The notes beneath the pieces are model-generated. The model was not told the origin of the DNA and made no database searches. It worked only from the letters and a program-made list of their open reading frames with translations. From positions 15,828,698 through 15,892,697 of the forward strand of contig CM037860.1 of NCBI GenBank assembly GCA_021292105.1: a DNA stretch of 64,000 nucleotides. The letters are read 5' to 3'. Both the position numbers and the translations under genes were made by a program. Positions 11,001 to 24,064 of the stretch are shown piece by piece. The first letter of the stretch is position 1; each line of letters starts with the position of its first letter. This DNA comes from Anadara kagoshimensis (Eukaryota > Mollusca > Bivalvia > Arcoida > Arcidae).

Positions 11001-14000
11001 CTCCTGGCAATAAGTATGTAAGGAAAACAGTTTTTGTTATCCATTATTTTACTTTTTATTTGATTTTTATTTTTATCTCAGTATTATGACTGTGATTAAG
11101 TTACTTTTACTATTTTTTTAAAGTCATTATTTCTCTATGTATGTAACCTCTGAGAAGACAAACAGTCATGAAAAATTAAGTGAAAGATTACCCAAGAGCT
11201 AAAAAACAAAAATCATGACATGGTAATACAGTTAGGTCAGATCAAGTCATAGTATGCTTCATGAAATGCTGGAACAGTTTTATATCAGTATGATTCTAGG
11301 TGTTTCTCCATACTGTGATGCTATGTCAAGTTGACACTTTGCCACTAATAATGAGAGTGTCATGCCATGTCACTTTGCCAAGTTTAGAGCTGAAAATAAT
11401 AACATGCAACAGGAAAAGGAACACATCCAGTGACAAAACTAGCATTCAACCCGGGGACTTTCCCAATACTAGCCGGATGCTGTTCTAACTAAGCTACTGG
11501 CCTCCCTATTGAGCACTTTCTGCTACATTTTTTCTTTCTTAATTTTTAATCAAAGCCAACTTATTGGTAGGCTACTTTTCAGTTCCGGACAAGCACCTAA
11601 CTGTTAAGTTAGAGGAAAGGAAAAATGTACAGCCACACTGGGACTCAAATTCATCCGAATAATTTTAACTTCAATTTCAAAATCTGTTTAAACATACATA
11701 TATTTTTTTAATTTTAAAGTGTAATATTACTCAATCCACTTAGCGCTCAGGGTCTGATAGCAATATAAGGAACATATGTCAGACATTTTGTTTCAATGTA
11801 CATGACTGTTTTTAATTTTTTTCATCACTATAGAAATGAAGTTAATTTTTCTTTTTGTTATGGAAGTATGAAAGAATTGGACATTTTGCACACTGAATAA
11901 TTCAAATTATGTTACATGTGCAATGTCCAATTCCTTCATAGTCCCATAACAAAAAGAAAAATTAACTTCATTTCTATTAATTCATGGACATTTTGCACAC
12001 TGAATAATTCAAATTATGTTACATGTGCAATGTCCAATTCCTTCATAGTCCCATAACAAAAAGAAAAATTAACTTCATTTCTATTAATTCAAATTATAGA
12101 ATTTTTTTCAACAACAATTTAACAATTTGAATAACAATATTGCCGTAGCAAGTAAAAAATAGGATCGCAATGGTGTAGGAATTCTAATGCCTCTGTGTGT
12201 CATCCATAACAAGATGACATCACTGAGAGCCAATCCATTCATGCAAACATAACAGAAAAAATGACCAATTAAAATGCTTGAAACAAAGGAGAATTGAATT
12301 TTACCTTACACAAAAAGTGTCTAAACAAATTCAGCATTGAGAGTGATACAAGTCACTGTGTCAACTTACAGAGCATTGGTCTACTAAATATACAAAGCAT
12401 TAAATGAATGTATGGTACCAAGCATCCTATATGGTAGAAGATCCCCTGTAAATTTCTAAAATGGTTTAACTTACACTGTCCAGTCAATTGACCAATCAGC
12501 TGATAGAACAGCATGTCGATAGAGGACTCCGAGATCCCACATACAGGTCATGGTTTGCCAGTTATAGACTTTACAATGACCATTCTCTGGTTTCTGTGGC
12601 CTATCTGTAAATACAAAATAATATTCATACATCAAAACATACTAATCAATGTGCAAATCACAATCCTAAAGCGGAGTAAAAACAAATATACTAGTTCATG
12701 TCAAAACCACAACCCTAAAGCATAGTAAAAACATTGAAACTGACAAATAAAGTTAAATATGTGAACTTCCACCAGGGAAATGAGACCGGGTTCTCCGGAA
12801 GGGTAAGTGCATCCTGTTTAGCTAGTTACACACACCATGTGTAATCAATATTGAGAATGAAAGGAACATGGAACTATGGGAAGTTAGAAATTAGAACCAC
12901 TGCCCACAAGAGAAAAAAAGTGAATAACAAACTCTTGCATACCTAAACTAATAACAGATTGACTGTCTCTTTTGAGTTTTGGACCATCATATATGTCTTG
13001 AGGGGTGTAAAGGTTATTGGCTCAAATCCCACTTGCACAGTTCAAAGTGTAAGGGAGTTTGTTAATTTGCTTGCCAAAGGTAGTTTGTTTTTTATTTGGT
13101 CACTCCAATTTTTGCCTTCCAAGACCTGACTGTCTCAATATAAATGAGAATCTTGTCTAGGGTGTAAAATACCATTACAATAACCCCACACCATCTGTTT
13201 GAGTAATAAGCTTTTAATGCGCTCCAAATCATCTCAGAGATTTTACTTAGAACTGAATCTAGGCAATAAAACTTCAGGGATTAAGCTAAAAATTTTGAGT
13301 AAGGGGCCCAGTTCACTTTTCAAGAGAAGTTGCAATAGCAAAACATGACAAAAATCTTTAGAACTTTGGGGGCACAGACTTTCTTGGTACTACTGGGCGC
13401 CTGTTAATCGCAATCCCTACAACTTGTCCAGTGCTGCCTGATTGTGTATTATCTTTATAACAGCCTTGATAATCACTCTAATGTACATGATTTGTAGGAC
13501 AAATGAGTTAAAATAATTTCAAAATAATAATTAAGTTAGTCATATCAAAAATATCTGTATGGATGTTTTAAAGTGATTTAATCACCTCTTTATCAGTAAA
13601 ACATGCATGGTGACTCAATCAGTCAATCATCTAAATGTAGATAGGGTCATTATTTGAACAATTTAGGTGTAAATCAAGTGTTTTATCAAACACATGCACT
13701 GTTCAGGAGTTAAGTAAAAATTTAAGTTTTTTGGGTTTTTTTATTGTTTTTTTTTGCATAAACCCTCCTTCAAACCTTGGCTTTATATTTGGAGTCTCAT
13801 ATTATTTCAATTAAATTTTGGAACATAGCAAGGGAGAGAGAGAGAGAGAGGAGAAAAAAGATTTTATCAAACATGAACAATTAAGGAGCTGTGTAAAAAC
13901 CTCCTCGCGTTATTTGGAATGATGGAGTAAAAAATCACCTAAATAAGTTAAGTGGCTCTAAAATTAACTTTATACATATATTTGATATTAAAAGTTCAAG

Positions 14001-17000
14001 AAGATGTATAGATGTAAAAAAAATTCTACTCTTGTTGGGTAGTCAAGAGCAGGTGCCCCCATTGTAAAAATTCCAAAGTTCTGTTAGTGTCACCAATTAC
14101 TTCTGATAAATGCATTTGTTGCTTTTTAAAACTAGACATGTGGATTTATATGGCCAAATAGAATTATTTTGAAAAGGGTTTAAAATAACACAGAGATAAA
14201 TTTAGAAATGCATTCCATGCCAAAATATATCTTAAGAATGCTGATTTTTAAATAATTTATTCATTTGAAAAAATAATAATCACTCAATCGATCTTTACAT
14301 CTTTGCCAAAATATTTCAATAGATTGCACAACGTCTGTATTTATGTCATGATTTAAGTAGTTAATGTCACGCGATGACATTATCTTGTTTGATTAGTGAA
14401 CAGACAATAACAATAGTTAACTGGGTGTTTATTAAGTACCGGTAATATAGGTACACATGTAGGCACAGGCAAAGTGGTTGGGGGTATAACAATTGAAAAA
14501 AAAAACAACTGAACTAAGGAACCATATTATGCAATAATAATTGGTACACAAAGATAAAATAAAAAATAAAAATATAATGGAGGGGCAGGCAAGGGGGTTA
14601 CAAAATGTAACAAAACAAAAAAAAATAAAATAAAATAAATTATAATCGAGGGACAGGCAAGGGGGGATGTACAATGTAACAAAAAAGTTATAATGGGTTC
14701 ACATGGAGGGGCAGACAAGGGGGATATACAATGTAACAAAAAAATTATAATGGGTCCACATGGAGGGGCAGACAAGGGGGATATACAATGTAACAAAAAA
14801 GTTATATAGGGGTCCGCATGAGGGGCAGGCAAGTGGGGTTATACAATGTAACAAAAAAGTTATAATGGGTCCACATGGAGGAGCAGCCAAGGGGGATATA
14901 CAATGTAACAAAAAAGTTATAATGGGTCCACATGGCAGGCAAGGGGAAATACAATGTAACAAAAAGTTATAATGGGTCCACATGGAGGGACAGGAAAGGA
15001 GGATATACAATGTAACAAAAAAATTATAATGGGTCCACGTGGAGGGGCAGGCAAGGGGGATATACAATGTAACAAAAACGTTATAATGGGTCCACATGGA
15101 GGGGCAGACAAGGGAGATATACAATGTAACAAAAAATTATAATGGGTCCACATGGAGGGGCAGACAAGGGGGATATACAATGTAACAAAAAAGTTATAAT
15201 GGGTCCACATGAGGGGCAGGCAAGTGGGGTTATACAATGTAACAAAAAAGTTATAATGGGTCCACATGGAGGGAGGGACAGACAAGGGGGTATACAATGT
15301 AACAAATAAGTTATAATGGGTCCAAATGGAGGGACAGGCAAGTGGGGTTATACAATGTAACAAAAAAGTTATAATGGGTCCACATGGAGGGAGGGACAGG
15401 CAAGGGGGTATACAATGTAACAAAAAAGTTATGATGGGTCCACATGGAGGGGCAGGCAAGGGGGATATACAATATAACAAAAAAGTTATAATGGGTCCAC
15501 ATGGAGGGGCAGACAAGGGGGATATACAATGTAACAAAAAAGTTACAATGGGTCCACACGGAGAGGCAGGCAAGAGGGATATACAATGTAACAAAAAAGT
15601 TATAATGGGTCCACATGGAGAGGCCGGCAAGGGGGATATAAAATAAATTGACAAAACAATTAAACAAGGGAACCAAACACAGCAATCTGATTACAATTTT
15701 GTAGCAGTTGGGTGGCTAGTACATGGTTAAATATCTGAAATTTTAATTGTCCACCGAGTGCCAATAGCAATCCTTATTAATTAAATTGCTTGCCCATGGA
15801 GTAAGGGGTCCATTGTCAACATTCTAATTTAACCCAGGATATTTTCCCTTTCCCATCTGATTCTTCTTTGCTCCCCAGACTAAAAAATTATGTTATATGT
15901 CCTTATAAACAGTGCTAATAATTATACCCTCGCAAACTAGTTTGAGGGGTATGTCTTTCTGCCGTCCATGTTAAATCATGTCCAGGCCATATCTAATAGT
16001 TGCTTTGGAAACTGTCATAAAACTTCGCACGAATAATCTTCATGGTCCAAAGGTGTGTCATGACCTTGAACCAAGGTCATATCTGAAAGGTCAAGGTCGC
16101 GGGAATCATTACATCCTTGTAGAATGGAGTATTTGGCTCTCAAGAGACAATCTAGTTTTATTTTAGACCAGGATTCCTCCAACAGGAGACCCAATAGGGC
16201 CTGTAACGTTCATCTGGCACTTAGTTGATGTATATCAGTACTAACTAACAAATGTTATGTTAAATGACATTATGCAAACAAGAAAGCAAAGCTGAATATG
16301 GGTATCAGAGGAAAAGAATTTAAAAGGATTAAGTAAAAAGTACACCTCATTTTCAAATTTTTCGAAAACTGGATCATTCTGGTAAAAATGTTAAATGTCC
16401 CACTATTTACTAAATTTAAAATTTAAACAAATTGGTTGAAAACTGAATCCACAGTTGATATTTTACCATTTGAACGGCAATTGTCTTGGATGTCGGGTGG
16501 GTCACTAGACATAAACTTTAGTCTTGTTCACTTGGGGACCCAATATACCAAACTTAGTTCCTAATTGCCAAGTGGTTTCAGAGGAGAAGATCAAAGTTTA
16601 AACATGGACATATACACAGTTCTCCAGATGGCTTAAGCCAGTTCATTGATTTAATTGAATGGAGTTTTTTTTTTGCTTCAGGAAAAATTATTTAACTTAT
16701 ATTGAGGTGCTACCAGCTATAGACGAATGACAGAAATTTTGCAGGGCAATCAGGGGAATGTGCATTGATGGTTCTAAAGCATGCCACGCCTACAATGACA
16801 CAGGGCATCGTTTTAAGGCTTTTTCTGATGGATCCTGTGGAGTGCTGAGTGCTTGGCAAAAGAACTTATTTTCAAGTCTTGGTCAGACCCGGCCATGCTT
16901 CAAACCCCCAATCCCTACAAACACATAGAGCAAGGATTCTATCTACTAAGCCAGCAGTTTTTTTAGCCAGTTGTGCTAAATATAAACAAAAGAAAGTACA

Positions 17001-20000
17001 GAATGTTTTGTTAACTTCAAACACAAAAATATATATCATGGGCATATCAACATCTACGTCCCATATTGCAGCTCAGAATGATAAACAGATAGAAGGACGG
17101 AGAAGCATAACCAATGATATGGTAATAGATTCTGGAAATATATGATATTGAAAAATTAAATCTCTTGTCCATATTATACATGCTTGGTGGAATAAAGTGT
17201 GTTCCGTGACATGGCACAGTAAGAATATGTCTAACTTTGGCCATTTGCCATTTTGATTATACTGAACAACTATATGTTAAATGTTAAAAAAATTGTTCAT
17301 TTATATTCTATGATAAATTTTAATATTATTTATTCATTTCATTCCCATGTTGAAAAAGGAATAAAATTGAATATAAAAATATCGATTATTTTTTACAACA
17401 AACATTTTATGTAAATACTAGTCTGATAAAAGTTATTAGAATTTTAAATAAATTCAAATAAATTCAAAATTTTATTTTTGAAAGAAAAATCTTGTAATGG
17501 TTGGTTAAATAAACATGCTGATATATGACACGAAATTAAAAACACAAATAACACAGCAAGACGTATAAGTTCCATAACCCCAGAAGTAACAATTAGTATA
17601 ACACAAAGAAATATAACACACACTATAACTAAATAACATTCAATACCATTCTATGTACAAAAAAATACTACATCAGTACTTGTAAAACATGCAATTTGTA
17701 GTTAAAATCAGCGAATTTTGGGCACATAGTTTACAACAAATTGTAATTCCCGAAATAAATTAAGCCTTTACCCCATTACCCTCTTAACTTTCTTTTCTTA
17801 AAAATGAAATAAAAATGTAAAGATATGGAATCGAAATCAGATAAATCACAGACTTTAGCACTGGTTAAGTACAGTCAGTTCACGATAAATCAGACTCTAG
17901 CACCGGTTAAGGACAGTATGGTCACAATTAAGCAGACTTTAGTACTGGTTAAGGACAGTAGGTACTTTAGCACTGATTAAGGGCAGTGGGTACATGGTAA
18001 ATCAGACTTTAGCACTGGTGAAAGACAGTCTGTACACGACAAATCAGACTTCAGCACTGGTTAAGGACAGCCGGCACACGACAAATCAGACTCTAGCACT
18101 AGTTAAGGACTGTATGTTCACAATTAATCAGACTTTAGCACTGGTTAAGGACGGTCGGTACACGATAAATCAGACTCTAGCACTGGTTAAGGACAATCGG
18201 TACACAATAAATCAGACTTTAGCACTGATTAAGGGAAGTGGGCACATGATACATCAGACTTTAGCACTGGTAAAGGACAGTCAGTTCACGATTAATCGGA
18301 CTTTAGCACTGGTTAAGGGCAGTCGGTACATGACAAATCAGACTGAAGCACTGATAAAGACAGTCAGTACACGATAAATCAGACTTTAGCACTGTTTAAG
18401 GACAGTTGGTACACGATAAATCAGACTCTAGCACTGATTAAGGACAGTTGGTACTATACACGAAACATCAGTTTTTAGCCGCTGGTTAAGGACACGACAA
18501 ATCAGGCTTTAGCACTGGTGAAAGACAGTCGGTACACGATAAATTAGACTTTAGCACTGTTTAAGGACAGTCGGTACACGATAAATCAGACTTTAGCACT
18601 GGTTAAGGACAGTCAGTACACGATAAATCAGACTTTAGCACTGGTTAAGGACAGTGGGCACACGATAAATCAGACTTTAGCACTGGTTAAGGACAGTGGG
18701 CACACGATAAATCATACTCTAGCACTGGTTAAGGACAGTCGGTACACGATAAATCAGACTTTAGCACCGGCGAAAGACAGTCGGTACACGACAAATCAGG
18801 CTTTAGCACTGTTTAAGGACAGTTGGTACACGATAAATCAGACTCTAGCACTGATTAAGGACAGTTGGTACTATACACGAAACATCAGTTTTTAGCCGCT
18901 GGTTAAGGACAGTCGGTACACGATAAATCAGACTTTAGCACCGGCGAAAGACAGTCGGTACACGATAAATCATACTTTAGCACTGTTTAAGGACAGTGGG
19001 CACACGATAAATCATACTCTAGCACTGGTTAAGGACAGTCGGTACACGATAAATCAGACTTTAGCACCGGCGAAAGACAGTCGGTACACGACAAATCAGG
19101 CTTTAGCACTGTTTAAGGACAGTTGGTACACGATAAATCAGACTCTAGCACTGATTAAGGACAGTTGGTACTATACACGAAACATCAGTTTTTAGCCGCT
19201 GGTTAAGGACAGTCGGTACACGATAAATCAGACTTTAGCACCGGCGAAAGACAGTCGGTACACGATAAATCATACTTTAGCACTGGTTAAGGACAGTTGG
19301 TACACGATAAATCAGACTTTAGCACTGTTTAAGGACAGTTGGTACACGATAAATCAGACTCTAGCACTGATTAAGGACAGTTGGTACTATACACGAAACA
19401 TCAGTTTTTAGCACTGGTTAAGGACAGTCGGTACACGATAAATTAGAATTTAGCACTGGTTAAGGACAGTCGGTACACGATAAATCAGACTTTAGCACTG
19501 GTTAAGGACAGTGGGCACACGATAAATCATACTCTAGCACTGGTTAAGGACAGTCGGTACACGATAAATCATACTTTAGCACTGGTTAAGGACAGTCAGT
19601 TCTCATTAAGCGATAAAACCTATTACGGTAATTGCAATAATATTATATGTCTCAAAAAAGTCGACTTTCTTTTAGCGAGATATTGTATTTCAAAGTACAT
19701 TGTAATTAGAACAAGAAATCTGATAATGACAATGTTCTCATGTATAGTTACTGGTAATTTAGAATACCTTGTGTACATAAAATAAATGTCAAAAATAATA
19801 CTAGTCTTCTTCTATCTGAATGTATCGGTACCATGAAATAAATGATAATAACAATAAAAAATGTGGCGATTATTTATGATTTTCTTTGAACAAGAACATG
19901 ATGATGGTCAGATATAGGGTGCAAAGTATACTGGTCAACAATATCACATGCAGGTTGTCATAACAAACCAATCCCAGTTTCCCAAGGCTGTTATATAAGC

Positions 20001-23000
20001 AGAATTTACATATACTTTTTTTTAATTTAATCATAAAATACATTCAACAAAATGGTATACGAGACAATACCATTTTTAAAATGTATTTTATGATTAAATT
20101 TAAAAAAGCATATGACAGAACGACGAAAATTAAATCGCTTTTTTCGCATGCGGACAAGTGCAGTGAAAGGTCTTAGGCTTGAAGGCGAAAAAAACATGAA
20201 CAGCTCTGTCGCTTTAACAATCGTGTCATACCAAACATGCCAGCAAAAGTCTATGATTACTGAAACTAGTATAATGATTTTCTGATGACGGTTGAGTTGA
20301 GGACATAAATTATGTCTAACAGTTACTGTGAATTAAAAAATTAGGATTAGTTATCAAAACACACAAAAAACTGTCAATAAAGTTAAGAATTTCAAAAAAA
20401 AAATCAAAAGTAAAAAAAATCTTACAATCAATTTTGATGTATTTGTAATTAATTGGACAAAATGTACTATTGTCGCTGTATCTACAACTATAACTCTGAT
20501 ATTGACGCTGTGGATAAGAACGTAAAATGTCTTCCTTTATCAGATCAGTCATCGTAAAACTCATCATGCCTTGTTTCGATTCAACGGGGACAGTTTTGAT
20601 TTTTCTGGCAGTTTTACTATCTTTTGTTGTAAAAAATACTTCCGCCACCTCAAAACGGTTACTAAGTGATGAAATATTAACCATGCAGCGTAACGTGAGG
20701 ATTTCACCAGCAAATAATGTCATATCAGCTTCTGGATATATCTCTACAACAAAGCAGAAAGGCAATGATTTAAACCACGATCTCTCATATAATCATGCAC
20801 CATCTACATAATGACTAAACTAAACAAAAAACACTTCCTGATACAATGGCTATAATGAAAAGCACAACTAAATTAAAAAAAAACACAAACGGAAAAACAA
20901 GTTCAGATATATAAACGAATGCAATTTCAGTTACGTGAACCTGCGAAAGTAGTTATAAGAGATAATTTTTTTTGGAATAACTCATTATTTTGAAAATTAA
21001 TTGAATAAGAAATCAATTTGTAAATATAAACCTTAACTGAAAAGTTTAAAAAAATTATAATCTAGGGGTCAAATGATGCTGTAAAAGGCTATTGTATATT
21101 CATGACTAGAAGGCCATAAACATGTCTTAAATAGAAGTCAAATGATGCTGTAGAAGGCCATGGGCATTTCTTAACTAGATGTCAAATGATGTTGTAGAAG
21201 GTCATGGACTTCTCGTGACTAGAGGTCAAATGATGCTTTTGAAGGTCATGGACATTTCTTGACTAGAGGTCAAATGATGTTGTAGAAGGTCATTGACATT
21301 TCTTGACTAAAGGTCAAATGATGCTGCAAAAGGTCATGGACATGTCTTGACTAGAGGTCAAATGATGCTGTATAAGGTCATGGTCATTTCATGACTAGAG
21401 TTCAAGTGGTGCTGTAGAAGGCCATTGGATATTCATGACTATAGGTCAAATGATGCTGTAGAAGGTCATGGACATTTCTTGACTAGAGGGCAAATGATGC
21501 TGTAGAAGGTCATGGACATTTCTTGACTAGAGGGCAAATGATGCTGTAGAAGGTCATGGGATTTTCATGACCTGAGTTCAAGTGATGCTATAAAAAATAT
21601 GTACTATTCATGACTAGAGGTCAAGTGATGCTGTAAAAGTCATGGACTCAAGGAAAGCTGCAGAAGATGATGGACTATTCACGACTAGAGGTCAGGTGAT
21701 GCTGTACTAGGCCATAGCAATATGATTTTAGGTCGTGCGATGCTGTATCAGGTCGTGGCATGTGTGTAGAGGTCAAGTGATGCTGTACTAGGTAATGACG
21801 TATGACTTTAGGTCAGATGTTGCTGTACTAGGTCATGGCATATGACTTTAGGTCGTGCGAGGCTGTATCAGGTCGTGACATGTGTGTAGAGGTCAAGTGA
21901 TGCTGTACTAGGTCATGGCGTCTGACATTAGGTCAGGTAATGCTGTAAGAGGTCACGGTGTATGACTTTAGGTCAGTTAATGCTGTAATAGGTCATGGCG
22001 TATGACTTTAGGTCAGATGTTGCTGTACTAGGTCATGGCGTATGACTTTAGGTCAGTTGATGCTATACTAGGTCATGGCATATGACTCAAGGTCAGATGT
22101 TGCTGTATTAGGTCATGGCGTATGACTTTAGGTCGGCGTATGACTTTAGGTCAGATGTTGCTGTACTAGGTCATGGCGTATGACTTTAGGTCTGTTGATG
22201 CTGTACTAGGTCATGACATATGACTAGAGATCAGGTTATGCTGTAGTAGGCCAAAGCGTACGACTTTATATTAGGTCAGGTGATGTGGGAAATGACTAGA
22301 CACCAGGTGATACTGCACTAGGTCATGGCGCATGACGCCGGGTGATTAACTTTTTAAATCAACCTTTTCTACAATGGAGTCATTGGAAACAATTTAAACA
22401 ACAAATTGTTTGTGTATGAAGGGGTTATTCAAAAGAATGCATTGTAAATTTTGCAAATAAAAGTATCTATATTTAAACAGAATATAATCAGCATATGATA
22501 TGACGACCTTTGTTAATTACACCATAATGATTACATGTATAACCATGTGTCATGCAGAAAATGCGCCGTAAAATAATATCTATAGATAAGCCATGCAGTC
22601 CATGCAATAACTGACAGTACATTCAAACTAAATTTACATAAATATAATTACTGCACTGATGACTTCCTTATCAGGTTTATATACAGTAAATATCCTCAAA
22701 GTTCAACCTCTAAAAATTAATACATATATTTTCTTTAAAAAAAAGTCATTTCTATCAAGTTGTAAGTGACTGTCTCTAGATAAGACCTATATATATGACA
22801 TTTATGTAAAGTTCAACGCCTAATGATACCCAGACTTTAAAAGACCTGACGAAATCCAAAGATTGAAGCTCCAGGCGAGATTTTTTGTATTCACAAAATA
22901 AAGTTATTCTAAAGACGAAGCCAAAATAAGAAGAAAGAAAATAAAAAAAAATATTTTATTTTAATGTTTGAAATATTAGGATATTTACTGTACCATGTTG

Positions 23001-23267
23001 ACAACCACATTTATTTCATATATATATATATATACAGTATACATAACACCAGTAACGAGTATTATATGTGTATGTAAAAAAATAACATTCTTAAAATTTA
23101 ATTTTCAACAATGTAGTTAATAACGCATGTACAAGTACTAATAATAAAAACCAGGTATAACTCTAAACAGAAATTTACCTTGTATCACTTACGTGATAAA
23201 TATAAAACACTTTACTTACAAATATACATTAGGAGAATAAGTATTAAATGTATCTTAAGGAAATAAA

Positions 23268-23309
<42 letters not shown>

Positions 23310-23995
23310 GTGTGTGTGTGTGTGTGTTGGTAGCATTATACAGGTCAAATCCTTCGGATGGTCCAAATCCAATTGAGAAATGATAACCATTTTATATATT
23401 ATAGAGTCAATTTAATATACCAGTTCAATGAACATTGTCAAATGGTTAATGCACTCACTACTTGTAAAATTTTCAGTGAAATTAAATTAAAACAATGTGA
23501 TATGATAAATAGAAATCATGGAATTGGACAAGCCTGAGTAGCTTTTTTGATAAACATCAACTTGTTGTTTAGATGTCTAAAGTTGTAGTTAGTCTGAATA
23601 ACATTCAAGTTCTTTTAAAGTGAAAACAATAAAACAGAAACATCAACAAAATCCACTAGTTCTACCATTAAAGAGTGCTTATACCTTTTTATTCAATATT
23701 TGTGTTATGTCACTATATCGATGTTGTGGATTAATTAATTAAACTTGTGAGTGTGTGAGGAAATGTCATCAGGAATTATTTCCCAATGTATTCTCCCAAA
23801 AATAAAAATAACTTTTCCCATTTCATTTACTGGACACCAATTTTAACGTGGGAGAGGAAACTTTATCCTGACAATTTTCATTAAACACGTAAAATATTTG
23901 TACGTGTACAACCCACCAACCACACACATTGAGGAAACAAGCATACCACTTGAACCACACAAACACAAAAACAAGGTCCAGAATAATAACATCAT

Positions 23996-24064
<69 letters not shown>

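Noticed and set aside
14432-15685. Overlapping minus and plus frames up to 245 residues, with a membrane-protein look (F-L-L-H-C-I)
   Set aside because: All are frames of the 57-bp minisatellite, several overlap on the same strand, and the hydrophobic pattern comes from the repeat composition.
17994-18377. 127-residue frame with a 14-residue repeat
   Set aside because: It is a frame of the 42-bp array. Neighbouring units break it with indels and stops, and no splice or start evidence exists.
20527-20811. Plus-strand 94-residue frame
   Set aside because: It is antisense to receptor exon 2 and lacks any family resemblance.
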